A stretch of 64,000 bases of DNA from Polynucleobacter aenigmaticus. Lineage in GTDB: Bacteria; Pseudomonadota; Gammaproteobacteria; Burkholderiales; Burkholderiaceae. The DNA is taken from positions 1 to 64,000 of the forward strand of contig NZ_NGUO01000006.1 of the NCBI RefSeq assembly GCF_002206635.1, in the 5' to 3' direction. Positions 7,947 to 17,264 of the stretch are shown piece after piece. The first letter of the stretch is position 1. Every line of letters begins with the position of its first letter. A model generated the notes under the pieces. That model made no database searches and was not told the origin of the DNA. It saw only the letters and a list, made by a program, of their open reading frames with translations. Position numbers and translations under genes: made by a program.

Positions 7947-9072
7947 TCATCACGTTGGAGATGTGCTTCTGAAAGAGTTTGGCGCCCGAATACAGAAGGC
8001 AATTCGTCCTAAAGATATCGTTGCCCGTATTGGTGGGGATGAGTATTTAATCTTGTTTGAAGAGATTGGCACTACTGTTGCAGATGCCAAAAAAATACTG
8101 GAAGAAGCGATTGAGCGTATTTTAGAGGGGTTCATTGAGCATCATGATCTGGGTGATGGAGTTTATGTTCAAGCCAAGGCAAGTATTGGCATCGTTATAT
8201 TTGGAGATCAAGAGAGCCAATTTGATGATATTTTGAAGTATGCCGATTTAGCCATGTATGCAGTCAAGAGTGATCCACATCTCAGCCATCGCTTCTTTGA
8301 CCTTGGTTTAATGGAGCAATTTAAGCAAAAAAGTAATTATTTTGCTCGCTTAAAGAATGCCTGCGCATTAAAACAAATATCGATCGTGTATCAACCAGTA
8401 GTCGATCGCAATCAAGACGTAGTTGCCTATGAGGCTTTAGCGCGTTGGAACGATCCTGAATTCGGAATAGTCATGCCGGATGACTTTATTCCATTTGCCG
8501 AAAAAAATGGTTTGATTATTGAAGTAGGTAATATCATTATTGAAAATATTTTCAGCAATCAAGATCTTTGGAATTCCCCAGAAAATGATCAGCAGCCTGA
8601 TGTCATGATCAACATTAGCGCCCATCAGTTGATGAACTTGGGTTTTGCTAAGAAATTTATTGCTAGTTGTGAGCAATTTCATATTCCAATGAATCGGATT
8701 CATCTTGAAATCACTGAGAGTATTAATATTGGGAATATAGATGCAGCGATTGAAGTCATGCTGTTTCTTAATAAGCAAGGTGTGAGATTTGCTCTTGATG
8801 ATTTTGGCACTGGGTTTTCTTCGCTGACCTATTTACAAAAACTCCCTATTCAATATTTGAAGATTGATAAGTCCTTTGTTGCGGGCTTAGGCGTTAGCTC
8901 TGATGATGAAGCTATCGCTACTAATATCCTGATATTGGCTCGAGGGCTTGGGATAAAAGTGATTGCTGAAGGGGTCGAGACCCAAGCACAGTTTGAGTGG
9001 CTCCTCTCAAAAGGCTGCGATTATTTTCAGGGCTGGTATTTTGGTCAGCCTGTTGATAGTCTTAAATTTTGA
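7947..9072 (+). pseudogene. GGDEF-EAL cyclic-di-GMP protein, 5' truncated
   Basis: The frame enters mid-domain at HHVGDVLL, the helix that follows the missing first third of a GGDEF domain. It continues with GGDEY (active-site loop; GGDEY is a tolerated variant) and a complete EAL phosphodiesterase domain: YEALARW, the DDFGTGFSSL loop, KIDKSF, AEGVET and QGWYFGQP are all present. The first possible start, GTG at 7963, would give 369 residues, with a crippled cyclase and an intact EAL domain. Everything N-terminal of the GGDEF helix (sensor domain, signal sequence) has been lost at the junction with the TnsA-like stop at 7946. A working EAL fragment is possible if it is transcribed from the upstream gene. 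Confidence 0.8.
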
Positions 9073-9259
9073 TGATTTTCTGTGGATAGTAAATGTCCGC
9101 TTTGGGTCGGACTGAGACGGTCAGGACCCTCCAAATACTCCGTTTTGAACGACTGTAATTGACTAGAGAGGGGCCATTTCCCCCGTATAAATCTAGTCGA
9201 TAAAGCAAAAGAGTGAAAGAAAATATAAATATGTGAGTGAAATTTATATAGTAAAAAAA

Positions 9260-9985
9260 CTATTTACCAGTTAAAAAACGAAAGGCGCTAATTAAATGCC
9301 AACGGAAATACTTTAAATTTCGCCTACTTGAACGCTGAGCATCGTGAAAAACATGCTCTGAAGGGTCAACAAATACCTTAAATCCTAACTTATAAAATCT
9401 ATAACAAATATCCGCATCTTCGAAATACATATAAAAACGATTCTGATCGAACCCTCCAACTTTAGCATAATAACTACTCCTAAAAATAATAAACATACCA
9501 GCAATCCAATCAACAGGAAATGGGTTTGTCATGACTTTGTAATCGAGACCTCTAAGACCTAAAAAAAACCTTTTTACAAGAATATATAGAGTCGGAAAGC
9601 GTCTAAAACTATCCTGTATTTGACCATCTGATGAAAGGATAAGTGGAGCAACAGCAGCAATGTTTTGATTTTGAAAAACTGTTAATAGTGAAAAAATATT
9701 AATGGTTTGAATTCGTATATCAGGATTAATAATAATAAACCAAGGGGTATTTGAGTATGAAAAAGCAGTATTATTATTATCTCCAAACCCCTTGGGAGAA
9801 AAATTATTAATGATAAAAATTGGAAATGAATAACCCTCGTAAAGTGATAAATCTTCAGGAATATTAACCGTAATAATAACTTCAAAATAAATTTTTTTTA
9901 ATTTTGAAAGGTCTGAAAGCAAATTAGATATTAGAATGGATTGACCATGACTAACAATAGAAAAAGTAATGAGTGGATTAGCCAT
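9260..9985 (-). CDS. Glycosyltransferase family 2 (rhamnosyltransferase-like)
   Basis: This 241-residue GT-A glycosyltransferase has the NTD-binding start TFSIVSHGQ, the metal-binding region NPDIRI (87-92), and FYMYFEDADICYR with the acidic pair at 189-190. That C-terminal signature is characteristic of WbbL/RfbF-type family 2 enzymes that add dTDP-rhamnose or similar sugars to a lipid-linked acceptor. It is the last gene of the minus-strand polysaccharide cluster, 46 bases downstream of the Wzy-like gene. It has no membrane segment, so it probably acts at the cytoplasmic face. The donor sugar cannot be read from sequence. Confidence 0.85.
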   Translation of the reverse strand: MANPLITFSIVSHGQSILISNLLSDLSKLKKIYFEVIITVNIPEDLSLYEGYSFPIFIINNFSPKGFGDNNNTAFSYSNTPWFIIINPDIRIQTINIFSLLTVFQNQNIAAVAPLILSSDGQIQDSFRRFPTLYILVKRFFLGLRGLDYKVMTNPFPVDWIAGMFIIFRSSYYAKVGGFDQNRFYMYFEDADICYRFYKLGFKVFVDPSEHVFHDAQRSSRRNLKYFRWHLISAFRFLTGK

Positions 9986-10031
9986 TAATATTTAAAAATA
10001 GAGGAGAAGTTATGTACGTAACTAAAAAAAA

Positions 10032-11078
10032 TTATGAAGATTTTAAAGAAAAAGAAAATTTATATGGCAAATACGCAAAAAATAAAAAAATTAATAAAAT
10101 CAGATATAAATTAGAATTTTCAAAATAAAAACCGGATAAAGTCATATAAATTGAAATCGGGAATAATAATGAAATAAAGATCAAAGGTGGAATGCCATAT
10201 GATAAAAAACCCCTAAAAAAGAAGAAAATAGACAGAATTGAAAGTCCATGTAAAACTCTAGATAATAAAAGGTTATACATGAAAAAAGAAATTAATAAAC
10301 AAACAAATGCAAAAGTAATTATTCCATAAAGAATAGATTTACAATCTTTATCAATTTTATATCTAAACTTATGTAAAAATAAAAAAAGAATTACAAAATA
10401 ATAGAAATGTAATAAAGGCTTACTTTCCCCGGAATCTGTTATGAAAGCAAATTTAGTTCTGTAATCAAACAAAGCTAAAATATCAGAATAAAACTCTGAA
10501 AAAATGATTATTAATATTGTCAGAATAAATAATTTTACATAAAAATAAAATTTAATTTTTTTATTAATAAAAATATAAATCAAATAAAGAAGGATTAAAA
10601 AAATGCCTGCGGCTAGATGAATACTAATAGCAAAAATAAAAAATAGCATTGATAACATATATCTCTTTTTAATAAGAAATAAAATTGATATTGAAACAAA
10701 TGTAATAGCAAAAAAATAACGTGGATTTATAAGGGAGGAATAGACTATGGGATGCATAATAAGAATTAACAATGCAAATCTTAGATTAATTCCAATAGAG
10801 ATTAATATAAAAAGTAAAATGGGGAGAGCAATAGCTGTAGTAACTTCATATGAATTGATACCAAAAAATGAATAATAAATTCTTGCTATCGGATCAGCAA
10901 ACCAAAGAAAATAAGCATCAGAATCAAACCAGTCTTTAATATAATTATCATAATCTGGTGTATGTATAAAGTAAGATGAATATAGATACACAATAAATAA
11001 AATTAATGAAAACTTAAGTATTTCATTAGAATTAATTATTTTATTATTTAATAGAAACAATAAGTAGCTTGATTTCAT
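10032..11078 (-). CDS. Wzy/EpsG-like polysaccharide polymerase, multi-spanning membrane protein
   Basis: This 348-residue, very hydrophobic protein has about ten membrane segments and short polar loops. The start of the first periplasmic loop (YFIHTPDYDNYIKDW) and the later FDYRTKFAF loop match the EpsG group of O-antigen polymerases, which have TPDYxxY near the N-terminus. It would join repeat units delivered by the flippase at the periplasmic face. It lies between the RgpF-like gene and the family 2 glycosyltransferase. Codons are extremely A/T-rich, unlike the core genes of the window, which suggests foreign origin. Confidence 0.75.
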   Translation of the reverse strand: MKSSYLLFLLNNKIINSNEILKFSLILFIVYLYSSYFIHTPDYDNYIKDWFDSDAYFLWFADPIARIYYSFFGINSYEVTTAIALPILLFILISIGINLRFALLILIMHPIVYSSLINPRYFFAITFVSISILFLIKKRYMLSMLFFIFAISIHLAAGIFLILLYLIYIFINKKIKFYFYVKLFILTILIIIFSEFYSDILALFDYRTKFAFITDSGESKPLLHFYYFVILFLFLHKFRYKIDKDCKSILYGIITFAFVCLLISFFMYNLLLSRVLHGLSILSIFFFFRGFLSYGIPPLIFISLLFPISIYMTLSGFYFENSNLYLILLIFLFFAYLPYKFSFSLKSS

Positions 11079-11132
11079 ATTTTTAATAAAATTAATGAAT
11101 AAATATACAATGTATGAATAGAAATATTGAAA

Positions 11133-11960
11133 TCAATTTTTTATATTTAGATGATTATCTATAAAAAATTTATCTCTATGATCGTAGTGGGATAGAGAAA
11201 TTTTATTTTCAATTGAAATTTTTGAATTTAAAAATAATATAAATAATTTTATATTCATTAATAGTGCGATCTTAGAAATTGCAACCTCACCATATAGAAT
11301 AATTCTGTATTTGCTATTATAAAATTTTAAATCTGGGCAAATAATTTGAAAAATATTTGAGATCTGAAAAAAATCCCCTTTGAGGGCGTAAGTTTGCAAA
11401 TGTACATGCTTTATCAAATTAAACTTAGGTCCAATCCCATAAGAAATACCAAGCATCTCATTTTTATCAACTGGGTAGTTAATAAATCCTAGCAATTCAG
11501 TCGAACTTAAATATTGTGAAGTATTTAAAAGACAAATAGATTTATATGTGATTTTTTTATCTTTACAAAACTTAATTCCAGCAGCATAACTTCCAATATC
11601 TTGACCAACATTATTGGTTATAAGAATTACTTTACAATACTGTTCAAATAATTCTAAAATATTAATAATATTATCTTTATTATTAATATCTGAAGAAATT
11701 ACTAAAATTACATCACAAGAAACATTTTTAATGATTTCAATTATTTTATTTCTTGTGCAAAAATATTCATGTCCTCTGTAATTTTTCTTTCTACAATTAC
11801 CATATCCAGAAAAGTCATTAATAATTATTAAATTTTCAGAAAAATTTTCATTAAAATTTAATTCATTCTTATATATAGAATATTTTATTGATTTTTTTTT
11901 ATCTAAAATAAATTGTATTAAATAATCAAATTTATTCATAAATAATTTTTGATATTTCAT
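11133..11960 (-). CDS. Unknown protein resembling rhamnan synthesis protein F (RgpF-type)
   Basis: This is a 275-residue soluble protein. The central stretch with VGQDIGSYAAGIKF, a short spacer and ICLLNTSQYLSS resembles the core of RgpF-like proteins (N-x-G-x-DIGSY, then a hydrophobic strand ending N-x-S), often found in O-antigen and capsule clusters. The N-terminal 50 residues are lysine-rich. The start overlaps the preceding gene by 29 bases; an alternative ATG at 11939 would reduce this to 8 and is equally likely. Probably a glycosyltransferase-like enzyme, but the similarity is limited. Confidence 0.5.
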   Translation of the reverse strand: MKYQKLFMNKFDYLIQFILDKKKSIKYSIYKNELNFNENFSENLIIINDFSGYGNCRKKNYRGHEYFCTRNKIIEIIKNVSCDVILVISSDINNKDNIINILELFEQYCKVILITNNVGQDIGSYAAGIKFCKDKKITYKSICLLNTSQYLSSTELLGFINYPVDKNEMLGISYGIGPKFNLIKHVHLQTYALKGDFFQISNIFQIICPDLKFYNSKYRIILYGEVAISKIALLMNIKLFILFLNSKISIENKISLSHYDHRDKFFIDNHLNIKN

Positions 11961-12945
11961 TATTTAAATCAATTAATGATGAAAATGTAGGTATTATATT
12001 TTTATCAAAGTAAGTTGGAAATTTTATGTTTTCAATTAAAAAAGATTTTCGTCCCGAGTAATGAGCCTCCATTAAAAGGGTAGACTTAATACCAACAAAA
12101 ACAAAATTCCCAGATTCAACCAATGAAGATTGTTCTGAATTGTTAACATCAAAAAGTGAAAATATTTCAGATGGCAAGTGATTAACCTCCCTAGGATGTG
12201 GCCTATATATCAAATTAGCATAAGAAAAAATTTCGCAAAAATCTCTTAGAAAAGCCATATATTCACTTCTTAGAGTCTTATTAGCAAAATATCCACTACC
12301 CACAAAAATTATAGGAGAACCCTTGCTTCTCCATGCGGATACATTACCTGATGGAAATAATTCAAATAATTCGTCTGAAATAATAATTTCTTTATTGTAG
12401 CCTGTAGATCTAAGAATTTTCACTTGATCAATAGATTTAACGATAACTGTATCACAGAATTGCCCATCTAAATCATTATTATTATGACTTGGAAATAAGC
12501 CGTGCTGAATGCAAATTGATTTTGAATAATGTTTAGAGCAAAAATTCAATAATAAAAACTCATCTAAACCATAATCACTATTTAGAATAATATCTTTACA
12601 AAATAAAAATTTCTTAAATACTAAAATACCTAGCGGCCCCAATAAATTTAAGAAAAAATATATAGGCTCTATAGAGACAACAGAAAAGCCATATTTTAGG
12701 AAATCTTTACGATCAGAATGTTTTACTAAGAAAACTGCATTCTTCAAATTATTAATTTTGAAGTATCTTATGTTTTTTTTATTTGCATTGTAAACTATAT
12801 GGGTTTTATCTGAAAAGTTATTATTTGTATATTCCCTAATTTTACTAAGAAAAAAAATGACAAAAAAAAGATTTAAAAAATTTATAAACATATAAGCGGA
12901 CAATAAATCCTGGCATGCGTTTGTTGCGCCTAAAAGCTCTTGCAA
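11932..12945 (-). CDS. GT-B type glycosyltransferase, capsule/polysialyltransferase-like
   Basis: This 337-residue protein has one N-terminal membrane segment (about 19-35). It then shows the pattern of capsule-type GT-B enzymes: SICIQHGLFP (about 155), an IIFVGSGYF strand, LIYRPHPREVNHLP (about 260) and FVGIKSTLLMEAHYSGRKSF near the end, the last two resembling the CMP-sugar site of polysialyl/lipooligosaccharide sialyltransferases. The assigned start is TTG at 12945; the frame is closed just upstream. An ATG at residue 19 would start at the membrane segment. It overlaps the next gene downstream. The donor, perhaps a CMP-activated keto-sugar such as Kdo given the linked kds genes, is a guess. 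Confidence 0.6.
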   Translation of the reverse strand: MQELLGATNACQDLLSAYMFINFLNLFFVIFFLSKIREYTNNNFSDKTHIVYNANKKNIRYFKINNLKNAVFLVKHSDRKDFLKYGFSVVSIEPIYFFLNLLGPLGILVFKKFLFCKDIILNSDYGLDEFLLLNFCSKHYSKSICIQHGLFPSHNNNDLDGQFCDTVIVKSIDQVKILRSTGYNKEIIISDELFELFPSGNVSAWRSKGSPIIFVGSGYFANKTLRSEYMAFLRDFCEIFSYANLIYRPHPREVNHLPSEIFSLFDVNNSEQSSLVESGNFVFVGIKSTLLMEAHYSGRKSFLIENIKFPTYFDKNIIPTFSSLIDLNNEISKIIYE

Positions 12946-13051
12946 TCCAACTATTGTAGGAATTTTTATTCAAAATTTTATGTTTTTCGCCTGGGATTAT
13001 TAAAAAACTAACACTAAATGAATAGCTCTAAGAATTGTAGGGAGATTATTT

Positions 13052-14072
13052 TTATAGACTATCGAACAGATCAAACCATTTAAATGCAATCGCTTGATTA
13101 TGGTGGGAGAAGTCAAACTCACGGAGACTGCGCCCTCTTTCGCCAAAGCAATTCACTAAACCATCCTGCCATTGATTGAGATATGTATATTGACTGAATT
13201 TAGTATAGCTAGGGATTTCATCAGCAACCACTTGAAGACCATGAGCTAAAGCTGTAGTAACTCGATTTTCAGTTTTTGATAATGTAAATTTGTTCGGGGT
13301 TATTGGAATTACAGTAGTGCTATGCAATTTAATAATGCGCGAAAAATTATTGCGATTCCATGGTGTATAAAAAGTGGGAATATACCAATTGGATACTAGC
13401 TGATCGTATTTTTTACGTGAGTTACTAACAACCGTTAGTGATAGTGGAAATTTTTTATGCAGATCATGGAGTAAATCTTTAATTTTCAGCAAATCAACCA
13501 TTCCCGCCTCACTATAATTTCCACCGTGATTTCCAAACCATACTAATCTCGTTTTTTTACTAGGGGTATGATTTTGCAACCAGTATTTGAGTTTAAAATA
13601 TTGAAGGCTGGCGATAGGATTTAGAAATGAACTATACCAATATCCTATATTAGGCTCTTCTACAAGATCACCTATTATAGTTATTTCAATATTTGCACCA
13701 CACTCTTCAGTCACCCGATCTCTTAAATAATTAGAAGAGACAATCAAATGATCAACTTGAGCTATCGCAGCCTTTAATTGAAACGACTTTTTGACGGCCT
13801 CTAAATTGGTCTCATCAAAGATGAAATGGTTGTCACATATATCCAAAATAATTTTGGATCCGTATTTAGCCTTAGACCTCATTGCAACAGCCAAGGACGA
13901 GGAATCATAGCGCTTAGAAAGAATGATAATCGGGCTATTGGCAGCTAGTTTAGTACCGTAGATACTCGATATACCTTTATCATTAAATAATCGTGAAATC
14001 CTATAACAACGCAGTCTAAAGCTAGCAACATTTAAGTTAGTTGTATGAGGCCAAAAAAAAAATATCTACCAT
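13052..14072 (-). pseudogene. GT-B glycosyltransferase, frame broken at a ten-base homopolymer near its start
   Basis: The intact frame from TTG at 13894 gives 280 residues, but coding-like sequence continues upstream for about 60 codons (WPHTTNLNVASFRLRCYR and onward) to a ten-A tract at 14053-14062 (T10 on the coding strand). With one base fewer the frame joins ATG at 14072 and reads MVDIFFWPHTTN, a natural-looking start located four bases from the methyltransferase stop. The C-terminal half has TRLVWFGNHGG and an acidic KTENRVTTALAHGLQVVAD helix as in family 4-like enzymes. So the gene is off as sequenced. A mononucleotide tract just inside a surface glycosyltransferase is also the classic arrangement of phase variation. 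Confidence 0.6.
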
Positions 14073-14075
14073 TAC

Positions 14076-15026
14076 TCAATTATTTATTGACTGTTGCGCC
14101 CAGACTTCTATTCGACCACTTTGACGTGTAAACCCAAGGGTGACGGCTAAGGCTAACCTTAAAAATTTTGCCTCATTGGAAACTCTCATCCACTTGGCAA
14201 TATTAATAAGAAATTTGTTTTTATTGTCTTCAGCCCAATATTGAAAACTCCATAACAAGGTATTAGCATTTCTCTGCCAAAAAATTTTTGTTATGCTCCA
14301 ACCGGCTTTTTCTAAGGTATGCACAAGTGATTTTTTACTGAAGTGGAATAAGTGTGCTGGCAGATGATTATCGTAGCTACGTCCTTTGAATATTTTTCGA
14401 CTAAGGGAGTGCATATCTGGAACTAAAATTACAAGGTATCCGGATGGAGCAATCATAGAGCGAAGTTTTTGAAGTACCTCAACCGGCCTATGCAAATGCT
14501 CTAGCACCATCCAAGCAACGATGATTTCGTAAGGAGCTAATGGTGGATCCATCTCCTCAACTGCACAATTTTGAACGTTAAATCCCTTAGCTCTGGCAAC
14601 CTCAGCCGCAGATTTTGAAAACTCTACTCCATCTACGACCCATCCAAGCTGACGAGCATGCTCCATATATGCCCCAGAAGCACACCCTATTTCAAGCATT
14701 CTTCCAAGAGGAATTGATGGGAGTTTACGTGAATTAAGCCCAAGAAAAGATATAACGCCACGCTTGAATCGACTTCTTTTATTAGAAAATGATGTTGCAC
14801 TATTTTGGTAGGGGGCGTAATTATCTGGGTAATAATATCCAATGGTTGACGCCGTAGGTCTTGGGGTTGTTCTTTCAAGGCCGCATTGACTGCAACGATA
14901 TATTGAATACAGCCCTGGAAGACCATGAAGCATGTCTTGACCACTTAAAACAAACACATCTTCGGAATTACACCCATTTGGACATTCGACATCCTCGAGC
15001 ATTACTTCATTGGGAATTTCTTGCAT
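14076..15026 (-). CDS. SAM-dependent methyltransferase with N-terminal zinc ribbon
   Basis: This is a 316-residue class I methyltransferase. An N-terminal zinc-ribbon-like region has two cysteine pairs (CPNGC at about 15 and CSQCG at about 46). The SAM-binding motif is MLEIGCASGAYMEHA (about 110-124), with the acidic residue at VDGVEFS, and the catalytic-domain end shows WMVLEHLHRP and LVPDMHS. The same two-part layout is common in O-antigen and capsule clusters, where such enzymes methylate sugars. It overlaps the flippase gene upstream by 20 bases, and its stop lies next to the restored start of the glycosyltransferase at 14072. The acceptor is unknown. Confidence 0.85.
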   Translation of the reverse strand: MQEIPNEVMLEDVECPNGCNSEDVFVLSGQDMLHGLPGLYSIYRCSQCGLERTTPRPTASTIGYYYPDNYAPYQNSATSFSNKRSRFKRGVISFLGLNSRKLPSIPLGRMLEIGCASGAYMEHARQLGWVVDGVEFSKSAAEVARAKGFNVQNCAVEEMDPPLAPYEIIVAWMVLEHLHRPVEVLQKLRSMIAPSGYLVILVPDMHSLSRKIFKGRSYDNHLPAHLFHFSKKSLVHTLEKAGWSITKIFWQRNANTLLWSFQYWAEDNKNKFLINIAKWMRVSNEAKFLRLALAVTLGFTRQSGRIEVWAQQSINN

Positions 15027-16281
15027 TAATACCCCTTTCGCAAATCCAGCACATAAACGCCATATTCAAAATATAATAAATGGATGTTGCTAAAACTAAA
15101 CCCGGCAAAGAGAACAGTATAAAACTGAATGCCTTTATAAACAGACTAGCAATAAATCCGATCATACCAATTATAAACGGGGTTTTAGTATCATTAAGTG
15201 AATAAAGGACTGCTACAGGCAACCCTCCAGAGGCAGAAACATGTAAATATCCGACATATAACAAACAGAGCCACCATATGTTGCTGGCATCGTCTATATT
15301 AACATTCAGAATAAATTTGATAATTTCTATAAATGGGTCTTTTAATAAAATCATTGCAAATACAAATAATATTGAAATTAAAGTTATCTGAAATACACCA
15401 AATCGATAACTTGATTTCAGCTCCTTATAATCCCTATTAGCAACATAGTAACCAAAGCGAGATATTATTGGCACGCAGATTGAGCGTTCAAGCATTATAG
15501 CTAGTGCGCCTACGGCCATTTGAGCCAAATTAAACAATGTCAGCCCGCCAATTGAACTTTGTGAAGCCCAGAATCTATCGACCAAAGGCGACGTTTTATA
15601 AATAATTGCACCTGCAAATACTGGACCCATTAACCTCCAGGTTTTACAACTTTTATACCCTCTTCCGACAGATATAGAGGGCCACCCCAGAAACGCCATT
15701 TGAATAATAAAAATGATTAGAGATCGACCTAAAGTAATGAGTGCTACACCAACCAACCCCCATATCGGAATAACATAAAAGAGGGCTATCAATGAAAAAA
15801 TTGTGCCTAAAAGGGCAATAATTTCAATCTTATAGAAACGAGATTGACTGCGAAATGCTATCACTAGAATTGATGATAAAACATTAAAAATTGAGGCAAT
15901 AGAAAGAATGCTTGATAGAGTTATCGCAGAACTTAGTTGAGCAATTGAAAAATCTGGAAAAATATAATGTAGCCACCATTGCATTGTTCCAACTGCAAGT
16001 ATAAAAATTCCACCAGATAAAAGCATCGACTGCCCCAAGGCAACCTTAAGGTTATCACGCCACAACTCTTTATTACTGGACTCCGCTGAAAATCTTGGAA
16101 GCCAAACGCTTTGAAGCGCGGCAATTAATATTGCAGAAAGAACTGCTGGAATTGTCAAAGCAGCAGAGAAAGCATCGGTTTGAACCCCAATACCAATAAA
16201 GCGAACAACAATAATTTGAGTACTAAAAGTAGCAGCCAACTGTAATGCAACAATAAAAGCCAATAAAGCCTGCCTCTTCAA
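15007..16281 (-). CDS. Lipid-linked oligosaccharide flippase, MurJ/Wzx-like
   Basis: This 424-residue membrane protein has about 11-12 predicted helices. The start (FSTQIIVVRFIGIGVQTDAF) matches the MVF/MurJ group of MOP exporters, where the segment VxRxxGxGxxxDAF forms helix 1. Conserved charged residues in helices 1, 7 and 8 are seen (R27, D36 and later DRFWAS). It would flip the undecaprenyl-linked repeat unit to the periplasm. It overlaps kdsD by four bases (ATGA) and the methyltransferase by 20. A chromosomal murJ for peptidoglycan is expected elsewhere, so this copy is probably the cluster's Wzx. Confidence 0.82.
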   Translation of the reverse strand: MKRQALLAFIVALQLAATFSTQIIVVRFIGIGVQTDAFSAALTIPAVLSAILIAALQSVWLPRFSAESSNKELWRDNLKVALGQSMLLSGGIFILAVGTMQWWLHYIFPDFSIAQLSSAITLSSILSIASIFNVLSSILVIAFRSQSRFYKIEIIALLGTIFSLIALFYVIPIWGLVGVALITLGRSLIIFIIQMAFLGWPSISVGRGYKSCKTWRLMGPVFAGAIIYKTSPLVDRFWASQSSIGGLTLFNLAQMAVGALAIMLERSICVPIISRFGYYVANRDYKELKSSYRFGVFQITLISILFVFAMILLKDPFIEIIKFILNVNIDDASNIWWLCLLYVGYLHVSASGGLPVAVLYSLNDTKTPFIIGMIGFIASLFIKAFSFILFSLPGLVLATSIYYILNMAFMCWICERGINARNSQ

Positions 16282-17255
16282 ACCACACCAGCCTGTAATA
16301 ATTGACGCATACTTATTACCCCCATCAATTGACCTTGTTGATCCAATACTGGTAATGCGGATACCTTGGAGAGCTCCATTAGCGAAACTGCAGCAACAGC
16401 AAGCTGATTATGATTTATGGAAACAAAAGTGCAACTCATCACATCAGATATTTGGGTAGTCTTAATATCAATATCCCTATCAAGACATCTTCGCAAATCC
16501 CCATCCGTGAAAACGCCGATCGGCCTATGATCCGAATCAACAACAATGATAAAGCCCATCTCGCCTCGAGACATTTTAATCAATGCAGCTTTTATCACAG
16601 TGCTTGGCAATACAAAGAGATCATCGTTTATTTCCGACATAACATCACGGACGCCAAGCAACAATCGTCGACCTAAGGCGCCGTGTGGATGAGTTTCAGC
16701 AAAATCACTCTCCTTGAAGTTTGACTTCTTGAGCAGGCATATAGCTAAAGCGTCGCCAAGAGCCAAGACAAGAGTTGTGCTTGCAGTTGGTGCCAAGCCA
16801 AGGGGGCAGGCCTCTTTAGGAACATCGGTACAAATAACTTCATCAGCGAAATTGGCCAGCGGAGAGAGCAAATCAGCGGTCATCGCAATCAATTTTATTT
16901 GATTTCGCTTAAAGTATGGAATCACCCTTAGTAATTCTTCGCTTTTACCCGATTGTGATATTGCTATTACAACATCAAATTTTGTGATCATACCAAGATC
17001 GCCATGGCCAGCCTCGGCAGGATGCACAAAAAAAGCGGGGGAACCAGTACTGGCAAGGGTAGCTGCCATTTTTTTTCCAACGTGCCCAGACTTACCCATG
17101 CCCATAACAATAATTCGCCCCGATCTTGATGCCTGGCTGAGTATATTTACAGCACGTATAAATTCCTCACCGATTGAATCACAAGAATGCTTTAGAGCAT
17201 CGATTTCTATATTAAGCACCTCTCTTGCCACTTGAACAGCATTAAATGAATTCAT
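16278..17255 (-). CDS. kdsD: D-arabinose 5-phosphate isomerase, KdsD/KpsF family
   Basis: This 325-residue enzyme converts ribulose 5-phosphate to arabinose 5-phosphate, the first step to Kdo. An SIS isomerase domain (about 30-180) has the phosphate loop GMGKSGHVGKK, the AEAGHGDLGM active-site segment and ISQSGKSEE. Two CBS domains follow (about 200-265 and 270-325), with FTDGDLRR. Length matches E. coli KdsD (328). It lies 9 bases downstream of the glycosyltransferase gene and overlaps the flippase start. With kdsA nearby it forms a cluster-specific Kdo supply, as in KpsF-type capsule loci; kdsB and kdsC are not in the window. Confidence 0.92.
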   Translation of the reverse strand: MNSFNAVQVAREVLNIEIDALKHSCDSIGEEFIRAVNILSQASRSGRIIVMGMGKSGHVGKKMAATLASTGSPAFFVHPAEAGHGDLGMITKFDVVIAISQSGKSEELLRVIPYFKRNQIKLIAMTADLLSPLANFADEVICTDVPKEACPLGLAPTASTTLVLALGDALAICLLKKSNFKESDFAETHPHGALGRRLLLGVRDVMSEINDDLFVLPSTVIKAALIKMSRGEMGFIIVVDSDHRPIGVFTDGDLRRCLDRDIDIKTTQISDVMSCTFVSINHNQLAVAAVSLMELSKVSALPVLDQQGQLMGVISMRQLLQAGVV

Positions 17256-17264
17256 AACTTACCA

